Shown here piece by piece: positions 15,774-22,400 of a stretch of DNA of 38,727 nucleotides; within the stretch, counting starts at the first letter, position 1, and every line of letters begins with the position of its first letter. The notes under the pieces were generated by a model. It did not search any database. It was given only the letters and a program-made list of their open reading frames with translations, and was not told the origin of the DNA. Source of the stretch: Eubacterium sp. GTDB lineage: Bacteria; Bacillota; Clostridia; Lachnospirales; Lachnospiraceae. The stretch covers positions 1 to 38,727 of the forward strand of contig JAFUCM010000001.1 in the NCBI GenBank assembly GCA_017459675.1, written 5' to 3'. The position numbers and the translations under genes are program-made.

Positions 15774-18700
15774 ATGGCAAGAAAAATGAAAACCATGGAT
15801 GGTAACACCGCAGCGGCTCATGCGTCGTATGCATTTACCGAAGTGGCAGCAATCTTCCCGATTACCCCGTCTTCACCGATGGCAGAAGCTACCGATGAGT
15901 GGGCAACCCAGGGCAGAAAGAATCTGTTCGGACAGGAAGTACAGATCACAGAGATGCAGTCCGAGGCAGGCGCAGCAGGTGCTGTTCACGGCGCACTTTC
16001 AGCTGGTGCTCTGACCACAACCTACACCGCTTCTCAGGGTCTCCTTCTGATGATCCCGAACATTTACAAGATCGCAGGTGAGCTGCTTCCGGGCGTTATC
16101 AACGTTTCCGCGCGCTGCGTATCCTCACACGCGCTGAACATCTTTGGTGATCACTCTGACGTATACGCATGTCGTCAGGCCGGTGCTGCAATGCTCTGCG
16201 AATCTTCCGTACAGGAAGTTATGGACCTGACTCCGGTTGCACACCTCGCTGCAATCAAGGGCAAAGTTCCGTTCATCAACTTCTTCGACGGATTCCGTAC
16301 TTCCCACGAGATCCAGAAGATCGAGACATGGGATTATGAAGATCTGAGAGATATGCTGGATATGGATGCACTTGCTGAGTTCAGAAAGAACGCCCTGAAC
16401 CCGAATCACCCGGTTCAGAGAGGTTCCGCACAGAACCCGGACATCTTCTTCCAGACAAGAGAAGCATGTAACCCGTACTACGATGCTATGCCGGCAATCG
16501 TTCAGGATTACATGGACAAAGTCAATGCCAAGATCGGCACAGACTACAAGCTGTTCAACTACTACGGCGCACCGGATGCAGAGCACGTAATCGTTGCTAT
16601 GGGCTCCGTCTGCGAATGTATCGAAGAGACCATCGACTATCTGGCAGCACAGGGTCAGAAGGTCGGCCTGATCAAGGTCCGCCTGTACAGACCGTGGGCA
16701 ACAGAGGCATTCATCGCTGCTATTCCGGATTCCTGTAAGAAACTCTCCGTACTTGACCGTACAAAAGAGCCGGGATCCATCGGCGAGCCGCTGTACCTCG
16801 ATGTTGTCGCAGCTCTGCGCAACACCAAGTTCAAAGATATCGAAGTCTTCACAGGACGTTACGGCCTCGGTTCCAAGGACACCACACCGTCCGAGATCGT
16901 TGCTGTCTATGAGAACAAAGACAAAGAGCGTTTCACCATCGATATCGTCGATGATGTCACAAACCTCTCCCTGCCGGTAGGCGAGCCGCTGGTTACCACA
17001 CCGGAAGGCACAATCAACTGCAAGTTCTGGGGCCTTGGCGCAGACGGTACCGTCGGTGCAAACAAGAACTCCATCAAGATCATCGGTGACAACACCGATA
17101 TGTACGCACAGGCATACTTTGATTACGACTCCAAGAAGTCCGGCGGTGTTACAATGTCTCACCTCCGCTTCGGTAAGAAGCCGATCAAATCCACATACCT
17201 GATTCACAAAGCAAACTTTGTTGCATGCCACAATCCGTCCTACATCACCAAGTACAACATGGTTCAGGAACTGGTTGACGGCGGTACATTCCTGCTGAAC
17301 TGCAAATGGGATATGGCAGGTCTCGAAGAGCATCTTCCGGGACAGGTTAAGGCTTACATCGCAAACCACAATATCCAGTTCTACACCATCGACGGTGTCA
17401 AGATCGGTATTGAAGTAGGCATGGGCCCGACACGTATCAACACAATCCTGCAGTCCGCATTCTTCAAGCTTGCAAACATCATTCCGGAGTCCGAGGCAAT
17501 CGAGCTCATGAAGGCTGCAGCTAAGAAGACATACGGCCGTAAGGGTGACGATGTTGTTCAGAAGAACTGGGCAGCAATTGACGAAGGTGCGAAGCAGGCA
17601 GTCAAGGTTGAGGTTCCGGAGAGCTGGAAGAACGCAGCTGACGAAGGCCTTGAGTGGAAGCATCATGAAGGCGCAAGACAGGATGTCGTTGATTTCGTAA
17701 ACAACATCCAGAACAAGGTCAGCGCACAGGAAGGTAATACCCTGAAAGTCAGCGACGTTGCTCCGTACGTAGACGGCACAACCCCGTCCGGCGCATCCGC
17801 ATTTGAGAAGCGCGGCATCGCAGTCAACGTTCCGGTTTGGGTATCCGAGAATTGTATCCAGTGTAACCGCTGCGCATACGTCTGCCCGCACGCAGTCGTA
17901 CGTCCGGTTGCAATGACAGAAGAAGAAGCAGCAGGCCTTCCGGAAGGCGCAGCAGTTCTTCCGATGACCGGTATGGCAGATTACAAGTTCCGTATCTCCA
18001 TTTCTTCCCTGGATTGTACAGGATGCGGATCCTGCGCAAATGTATGCCCGGGCAAGAAGGGTGAGAAGGCACTCGTTATGAAGCCGCTCGACCAGACACT
18101 GGATCAGCAGCCGGCATTCGATTACACAGTAACACTGCCGGAGAAGGCAGATGTTGTTGAGAAGTTCAAACAGAACACCGTTAAGGGCAGCCAGTTCAAG
18201 AAGCCGCTCCTTGAGTTCTCAGGCGCTTGCGCAGGCTGTGGTGAGACACCGTATGCACGTCTGATCACACAGATCTGTGGTGACAGAATGTACATCGGCA
18301 ACGCAACAGGATGTTCCTCTATCTGGGGCAACTCCTCACCGTCCACACCTTACACCATGAACGACGAGGGCAAGGGTCCGGCATGGTCCAACTCCCTGTT
18401 CGAGGATGCAGCTGAATTCGCATATGGTATGCTTCTGGCTCAGAACGCACTCCGTAAGCAGCTGTCTGACAAGATTACAGCAATCAAGGCTGACGCTCCG
18501 GCTGACGTAGCAGCAGCTTGTGATGAGTATCTCGACACAATGGATGACGGCCCGGCTAACTCCATCGCTACCACCAAGCTCGTTGCACTGCTCGACGGCA
18601 TGGACAGCGAAGATGCTAAGTACGTCGTTGAAAACAAAGACTTCCTCTCCAAGAAATCCCAGTGGGCATTCGGCGGAGACGGATGGGCATACGACATCGG

Positions 18701-19316
18701 CTTCGGCGGCCTCGATCATATCATTGCAAGCGGCAAAGATATCAACGTTATGGTCTTCGATACCGAGGTTTACTCCAACACAGGCGGACAGTCCTCCAAG
18801 TCCACACCGACCGGCGCTGTTGCACAGTTCGCTGCAGGCGGTAAAGAGACCAAGAAGAAAGACCTCGCTTCCATCGCTATGAGCTACGGCTATGTATACG
18901 TTGCTCAGATCGCTATGGGCGCTGACTTCAACCAGGCAGTCAAGGCAATCGCTGAGGCTGAGGCTTACAAGGGACCGTCACTCATCATCGCATACGCTCC
19001 GTGCATCAACCACGGTATCAAGAAGGGTATGGCGAAGGTTATGGATGAGGAAGCTCTCGCAGTTAAGGCTGGTTACTGGCATCTGTTCCGCTTCAACCCG
19101 GACAACGTCAAGGAAGGCAAGCCGGCATTCACACTCGACTCCAAGGAGCCGACAGAGTCCTATCAGGACTTCATCAACGGAGAAGTTCGTTACAACTCCC
19201 TGATGCGTGCTAATCCGGAGAAGGCTGAGCGTCTGTTTGCTAAGTCCGAGCAGGAAGCTAAGGAGCACTATGCTTACCTGAACAAGCTGGTTAAGCTGTA
19301 CGGAGTTGATGAATAA
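15774..19316 (+). CDS. nifJ: Pyruvate:ferredoxin (flavodoxin) oxidoreductase, single chain
   Basis: Oxidises pyruvate to acetyl-CoA and CO2 while reducing ferredoxin; central to anaerobic energy metabolism. At 1180 residues it is the standard homodimeric PFOR length. The N-terminal domain I contains YAFTEVAAIFPITPSSPMAE and the SEAGAAGAVHGA loop. Two 4Fe-4S ferredoxin motifs are CIQCNRCAYVCP (about residue 694) and CTGCGSCANVCP (about 748). The proximal cluster cysteines lie in CAGCGETPY (about 819), ATGCSSIWG and the C-terminal APCINHGI. The TPP-binding segment is GDGWAYDIGFGG to NTGGQSSKSTPTG (about 968-1015). AGGAGG (15761-15766) is 7 bases from the ATG. Codon choice differs from neighbours (many GCA/GCT, few GCG), as expected for a highly expressed gene. 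Confidence 0.97.
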   Translation: MARKMKTMDGNTAAAHASYAFTEVAAIFPITPSSPMAEATDEWATQGRKNLFGQEVQITEMQSEAGAAGAVHGALSAGALTTTYTASQGLLLMIPNIYKIAGELLPGVINVSARCVSSHALNIFGDHSDVYACRQAGAAMLCESSVQEVMDLTPVAHLAAIKGKVPFINFFDGFRTSHEIQKIETWDYEDLRDMLDMDALAEFRKNALNPNHPVQRGSAQNPDIFFQTREACNPYYDAMPAIVQDYMDKVNAKIGTDYKLFNYYGAPDAEHVIVAMGSVCECIEETIDYLAAQGQKVGLIKVRLYRPWATEAFIAAIPDSCKKLSVLDRTKEPGSIGEPLYLDVVAALRNTKFKDIEVFTGRYGLGSKDTTPSEIVAVYENKDKERFTIDIVDDVTNLSLPVGEPLVTTPEGTINCKFWGLGADGTVGANKNSIKIIGDNTDMYAQAYFDYDSKKSGGVTMSHLRFGKKPIKSTYLIHKANFVACHNPSYITKYNMVQELVDGGTFLLNCKWDMAGLEEHLPGQVKAYIANHNIQFYTIDGVKIGIEVGMGPTRINTILQSAFFKLANIIPESEAIELMKAAAKKTYGRKGDDVVQKNWAAIDEGAKQAVKVEVPESWKNAADEGLEWKHHEGARQDVVDFVNNIQNKVSAQEGNTLKVSDVAPYVDGTTPSGASAFEKRGIAVNVPVWVSENCIQCNRCAYVCPHAVVRPVAMTEEEAAGLPEGAAVLPMTGMADYKFRISISSLDCTGCGSCANVCPGKKGEKALVMKPLDQTLDQQPAFDYTVTLPEKADVVEKFKQNTVKGSQFKKPLLEFSGACAGCGETPYARLITQICGDRMYIGNATGCSSIWGNSSPSTPYTMNDEGKGPAWSNSLFEDAAEFAYGMLLAQNALRKQLSDKITAIKADAPADVAAACDEYLDTMDDGPANSIATTKLVALLDGMDSEDAKYVVENKDFLSKKSQWAFGGDGWAYDIGFGGLDHIIASGKDINVMVFDTEVYSNTGGQSSKSTPTGAVAQFAAGGKETKKKDLASIAMSYGYVYVAQIAMGADFNQAVKAIAEAEAYKGPSLIIAYAPCINHGIKKGMAKVMDEEALAVKAGYWHLFRFNPDNVKEGKPAFTLDSKEPTESYQDFINGEVRYNSLMRANPEKAERLFAKSEQEAKEHYAYLNKLVKLYGVDE

Positions 19317-19347
19317 TCCGTGATATCGCGTAAAGTACAATGCAAAT

Positions 19348-19387
19348 AAAGAAATGCACCTCCTGATACAGGAGGTGTATTTCTTTT
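19348..19387 (+). terminator. Rho-independent terminator of nifJ
   Basis: An 18-bp stem with one G-U pair: AAAGAAATGCACCTCCTG (19348-19365), loop ATA, and CAGGAGGTGTATTTCTTT. It ends in TTTCTTTT. Confidence 0.92.
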
Positions 19388-19399
19388 ATACGAAGATTG

Positions 19400-19408
19400 T
19401 GCTATAAT
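19400..19408 (+). promoter_or_regulatory. Extended -10 promoter of the 127-residue gene
   Basis: TGC-TATAAT at 19400-19408, directly after the nifJ terminator. No good -35 box. It is about 57 bp before the start codon. Confidence 0.55.
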
Positions 19409-19464
19409 AAAACGCAGTTGAAATTTATTTCATATATGGTATGTATGTACAGGAGGGTTTTGAT

Positions 19465-19848
19465 ATGAGTAAGATGCCGGAGAAGGGCAGCAAGATCGTT
19501 TACAAGGGTGTTCCGTTTGAGCTGGTCAGTGATCTGAGAAAGTATCACGATGAGATCGGCGGCGGCTGCAGATTCAGAGCAGACGGCGTAATCGAAGGCG
19601 ATACCAGAGATGATACAATCTTCGAGATCGAGTGGACATCCGTTCCTGCATATGATGTGTGCCGCAGAAAAGTTATGGCTCGGATGCGTAACATCGAGTC
19701 TCTGGAGCATGTTAATGAGGAAGAACTGTATGAGCGTTACGGCGGCAGTCAGTTCTATCACAACGATGAGTTCATCTGCAACTGGGATCAGCCGGCAGGC
19801 GTATACCGCACTCAGGTAGTAAAATCCTACGTTCCGTATCTTGACTGA
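19465..19848 (+). CDS. Hypothetical 127-residue soluble protein
   Basis: The start is ATG 19465, because AGGAGGG (19451-19457) is 7 bases upstream; the ATG at 19441 has no binding site. The product is hydrophilic, without signal peptide or membrane segment, and contains KGVPFELVSDLRKYHDEIGGG, EWTSVPAYDVCRRKV and a tyrosine/aspartate-rich end (YRTQVVKSYVPYLD). I do not recognise a family. It is a single gene with its own promoter and a perfect terminator; its GC and codon use, like those of nifJ upstream, suggest a well expressed native gene. Confidence 0.75.
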   Translation: MSKMPEKGSKIVYKGVPFELVSDLRKYHDEIGGGCRFRADGVIEGDTRDDTIFEIEWTSVPAYDVCRRKVMARMRNIESLEHVNEEELYERYGGSQFYHNDEFICNWDQPAGVYRTQVVKSYVPYLD

Positions 19849-19883
19849 TCAATAGATTCACAGTATTTAAGAAGCAACCCTTA

Positions 19884-19923
19884 CAGGCCGGTTTTGAGAA
19901 TGATCAAAACCGGCCTGTTTTTT
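19884..19923 (+). terminator. Rho-independent terminator after the 127-residue gene
   Basis: A perfect 14-bp stem, CAGGCCGGTTTTGA (19884-19897) with TCAAAACCGGCCTG (19904-19917), followed by TTTTTT. Confidence 0.95.
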
Positions 19924-20242
19924 GTGAGGGACATCCAACTTCTGGTGACTGACCAGCAAATCATTTGCGGAAAAAACTGCAAAAAAACGGCGGAAAAAAC
20001 TCTGGCAAATGGAATTGCAATTTTTGAACAAACGTGTTATGGTGACCATATAAGCAAGATCAATTCCCGGTCGTTCTGATCCGGACCTATCATTGCAGCC
20101 ATAAATGTTTCGATTCTGCTCAGAAACACAGGACTGCATCTGAACGTGGTACTCACCACATGATCCCTGCTTACATACAAATTGAAACAGCAGGGAGAAC
20201 TGAATCTTCCTGCGCATTTATCAACGAAGGGAGATTTGCAGA
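19924..20242 (+). promoter_or_regulatory. Gene-free leader of the Rpn-family gene with hairpins
   Basis: About 320 bp without a supported gene. Visible elements are a TTGAAC (20024-20029) with TATAAG (20049-20054) at a long 19-bp spacing, the dyad TATGG-TGA-CCATA near 20038-20050, a hairpin GTGGT-ACTC-ACCAC (20146-20159) and a hairpin CCCTGCT/AGCAGGG (20165-20171 with 20189-20195). The last hairpin ends about 30 bases before the ribosome binding site AAGGGAG (20227-20233). The dyad could be an operator and the hairpins could tune translation, but this is unproven. Confidence 0.4.
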
Positions 20243-21166
20243 ATGATTAACAGAAACTACAAAGACACGGTTTTTCGCATGCTGTTTGGCAGAGAGGAAT
20301 CCAAGGAAAATGCGTTGGAGTTGTACAACGCACTTGCAGAAACATCATATACAGACCTGTCAGAGCTGGAGCTGAATGTGATTGAAAACGCTGTCTACAT
20401 GGGCTACAAAAATGATGTTTCTTTTGTTTTCCGGAATGAAATGCATTTATGGGAAGAGCAGAGTTCCTATAATCCTAATATGCCGGTCAGAGGACTGACA
20501 TATTTTTCAAAATTATATTCGAAATATCTGACGGAGCATCGCATCAATGTTTTTACAACTGCACAGCGGATGCTGCCGACACCGCGATATTTTGTATTTT
20601 ATCTGGGAACAGATGAACAGCCAGAGAAAAAAGTGCTGAGATTGACAGATGCATTTGACAGGCCGGAGCTGGCGGATGTGGAAGTGAAGGCCACGATGTT
20701 AAATATTAATTGTGGCCATAATCGTGAGATACTCGAAAAATGCCGCGCACTCAGAGATTACACGGAGTTGATTCAGACGATACGCGTTCATGAGGAAACA
20801 ATGTACATCGATGATGCGATCGAGGCGGCAGTTGATGAATGTATTGAGCGGGGCATCCTGAAAGAGTTCCTTGTATCTCACAAAGCGGAGGTGAAAGAGA
20901 TGTTTGCACTGGAATATCATGAAGAAATAACGAAGCGGGACTTGAGAGAGCAGGCGATAAAAGAGGGCCTGGAAGAAGGCCGTGCAGAAGGCCGTGCAAA
21001 GGGATTGGAAGAAGGCCATGCAAAAGGATTGGAAGAAGGCCGTGCAGAATTGGCGGCACTATTACAGCAATTAAAGACGGAAGGTCGTACTGAAGAGTTT
21101 GACCGGGTACTTACTGATGAGGCATACCGTAATGAACTTCTTCAAAAGCGATTCGGTGTCAATTGA
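20243..21166 (+). CDS. Rpn-family recombination-promoting nuclease / PD-(D/E)XK transposase-like protein
   Basis: A 307-residue protein with the N-terminal pattern of the PDDEXK transposase-like family (PF12784): NRNYKDTVFRMLFGREESKENALELYNAL, then NDVSFVFRNEMHLWEEQSSYNPNMPVRGLTYF. The E of HLWEEQSS with the D of NDVSF would form the nuclease centre. The C-terminal third is a charged helix with tandem E-G-(L/R)-(E/A)-E-G-like repeats (residues about 242-269), common in this family and probably a coiled coil. Relatives in E. coli (RpnA-E) cut DNA and promote RecA-independent recombination. These genes often occur in many copies per genome; there is no inverted repeat here to mark it as an active transposon. 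Confidence 0.85.
   Translation: MINRNYKDTVFRMLFGREESKENALELYNALAETSYTDLSELELNVIENAVYMGYKNDVSFVFRNEMHLWEEQSSYNPNMPVRGLTYFSKLYSKYLTEHRINVFTTAQRMLPTPRYFVFYLGTDEQPEKKVLRLTDAFDRPELADVEVKATMLNINCGHNREILEKCRALRDYTELIQTIRVHEETMYIDDAIEAAVDECIERGILKEFLVSHKAEVKEMFALEYHEEITKRDLREQAIKEGLEEGRAEGRAKGLEEGHAKGLEEGRAELAALLQQLKTEGRTEEFDRVLTDEAYRNELLQKRFGVN
20965..21050 (+). repeat. In-frame tandem repeats encoding EEGRAKGL-type units
   Basis: Units built on TTGGAAGAAGGCCNTGCAAAAGGA, period 24 bp with a 12-bp partial unit. They encode repeated GLEEGRA/GLEEGHAK. Copy number can vary by slippage, which would lengthen or shorten the C-terminal helix without a frameshift. Confidence 0.8.
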
Positions 21167-21224
21167 CGTATGATTGAAAACAGAAATTATAAATAGTGTC
21201 ACGCATTACAGGAACGATCCCATA

Positions 21225-21294
21225 CAGGTCGGTCACTTCGGTGACCGGCCTGATTTTTGCCCCGTGCAACGTCTGGTGGTCAGCCTGTTTTTTT
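21225..21294 (+). terminator. UUCG-loop terminator after the Rpn gene, with a second 3' arm
   Basis: CAGGTCGGTCAC (21225-21236), TTCG loop, GTGACCGGCCTG (21241-21252), ATTTTT. A second copy of the right arm, GTGGTCAGCCTG (21276-21287), is followed by TTTTTTT, so two alternative 3' arms each carry a T-run. Confidence 0.88.
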
Positions 21295-21313
21295 GGAGCT
21301 CGCAAAATATACG

Positions 21314-21342
21314 TTTACACAAAACAAGAATTATTGTAAAGT
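21314..21342 (+). promoter_or_regulatory. Candidate promoter of the HD-domain gene
   Basis: TTTACA (21314-21319), 17-bp spacer, TAAAGT (21337-21342). TTTACA and TGTAAA (21335-21340) also form an inverted repeat spanning the spacer, which could be an operator. Confidence 0.4.
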
Positions 21343-21379
21343 GATCTTTGATAAATAGTGTGCATAGGGAGACAAAATT

Positions 21380-21955
21380 ATGACCAGAAATGAAGCATTT
21401 GACCTTCTGAAGAAATACAACCAGGATCCGTTCCACATTCAGCATGCGATCACGGTCGAGGCAGTCATGAAGTGGTTTGCCAATGATCAGGGTTTTGTCG
21501 ATGAGGAGGAGCACTGGGGCCTCGTCGGCCTGCTGCACGATATCGATTTTGAACAGTATCCGGATCAGCACTGCATCAAGGCGCCGGAGATGCTTCGTGC
21601 CGGCGGGGTGAGCGAGGACATTATCCACAGTGTGGTCAGTCATGGATACGGGATTACTGTAGATGTGAAACCGGAGCATCAGATGGAGAAGATCCTTTTT
21701 GCCAGTGATGAACTGACCGGCCTGATCTGGGCCGCAGCGCTGATGCGCCCTTCTAAGAGCACGAAGGACATGGAACTGAAGTCTCTTAAGAAGAAATATA
21801 AAAGCAAAGGGTTCGCGGCCGGCTGCAGCAGAGAAGTGATCGCGCAGGGCGCGGAGATGCTTGGCTGGGATTTGAATGATCTTCTGCAGAAGACGCTGTC
21901 GGCGATGCAGGCCTGTGAGGATGAGATCAACACACAGGTTGCTGCAGAAGCCTGA
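21380..21955 (+). CDS. HD-domain hydrolase
   Basis: A 191-residue protein of the HD metal-dependent phosphohydrolase superfamily. The key residues are H22 (FHIQHAI), the HD pair in GLVGLLHDIDFEQY (H53, D54), a further His in HSVVSHGYG, and an Asp in FASDELTG. This is the standard H...HD...D set. Small one-domain HD proteins act on nucleotides or phosphate esters; the substrate is unknown. AGGGAGA stands upstream of the ATG at 21380. It sits between two related UUCG terminators as a one-gene unit. Confidence 0.87.
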   Translation: MTRNEAFDLLKKYNQDPFHIQHAITVEAVMKWFANDQGFVDEEEHWGLVGLLHDIDFEQYPDQHCIKAPEMLRAGGVSEDIIHSVVSHGYGITVDVKPEHQMEKILFASDELTGLIWAAALMRPSKSTKDMELKSLKKKYKSKGFAAGCSREVIAQGAEMLGWDLNDLLQKTLSAMQACEDEINTQVAAEA

Positions 21956-21989
21956 ATGGGAGTTGTATAACGTACTTAACGATCCCACA

Positions 21990-22024
21990 CAGGTCGGCCA
22001 CTTCGGTGGCCGGCCTGATTTTTT
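21990..22024 (+). terminator. UUCG-loop terminator after the HD gene
   Basis: CAGGTCGGCCAC (21990-22001), TTCG, GTGGCCGGCCTG (22006-22017), ATTTTTT. It is related to the terminator at 21225, with one base pair changed on both sides (T-A to C-G). Confidence 0.93.
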
Positions 22025-22094
22025 GCCCCGTGCAACATCCGGTGACCGGCCTGATTTTCCCGGATTCCACAAAGCCTGGTGACCGGCCTGTTTT
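22006..22094 (+). repeat. Three tandem copies of a terminator 3' arm
   Basis: The right arm GTGRCCGGCCTG followed by a T-run recurs at 22006-22017, 22042-22053 and 22079-22090, period 36-37 bp. Only the first has its own left arm and TTCG loop. Confidence 0.85.
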
Positions 22095-22173
22095 GCCACC
22101 TCTCTTCTTCAAATCGCCTCGAAAATCGAACAATAAATCTCAAATTTCTGACACATTATCCTGACATTAATCC

Positions 22174-22201
22174 TTGCAAGTTTCAAATAATCTGTTACAA
22201 T
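22174..22201 (+). promoter_or_regulatory. Candidate promoter of the surface-protein gene
   Basis: TTGCAA (22174-22179), 16-bp spacer ending in TGT, TACAAT (22196-22201). A weaker extended -10 (TGA-TACAAT, 22277-22282) lies downstream. The leader to the start codon is about 190 nt, AT-rich, with no gene. Nothing else clear was seen between 22095 and 22400. Confidence 0.5.
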
Positions 22202-22400
22202 GTTCTCATAATCTGAAGATAAATAATCGGAGCACTGTCTCTGTTGCTTTGACGCTTGATTATATGCAGCGGATGATACAATCATAGATATTTAAAAGGT
22301 AATATTGTCCTTACAGAGCGAATATTATTCTCATAGCGCAATTATGATTTTCATAAGGAAGGAAAGTCCGTAAACCAGTATCCAGTATGAGGTGATTATT

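Noticed and set aside
16125-17891. 588-codon minus-strand open frame inside nifJ
   Set aside because: It is a shadow of the biased codon use of nifJ on the other strand; the translation is rich in Cys, Val and Asp and matches nothing.
22354-22374. GGAAGGAAAGTCCG, similar to the GAGGAAAGTCC core of RNase P RNA
   Set aside because: The rest of the RNase P RNA is absent; the match is short and lies in the leader of the surface-protein gene.
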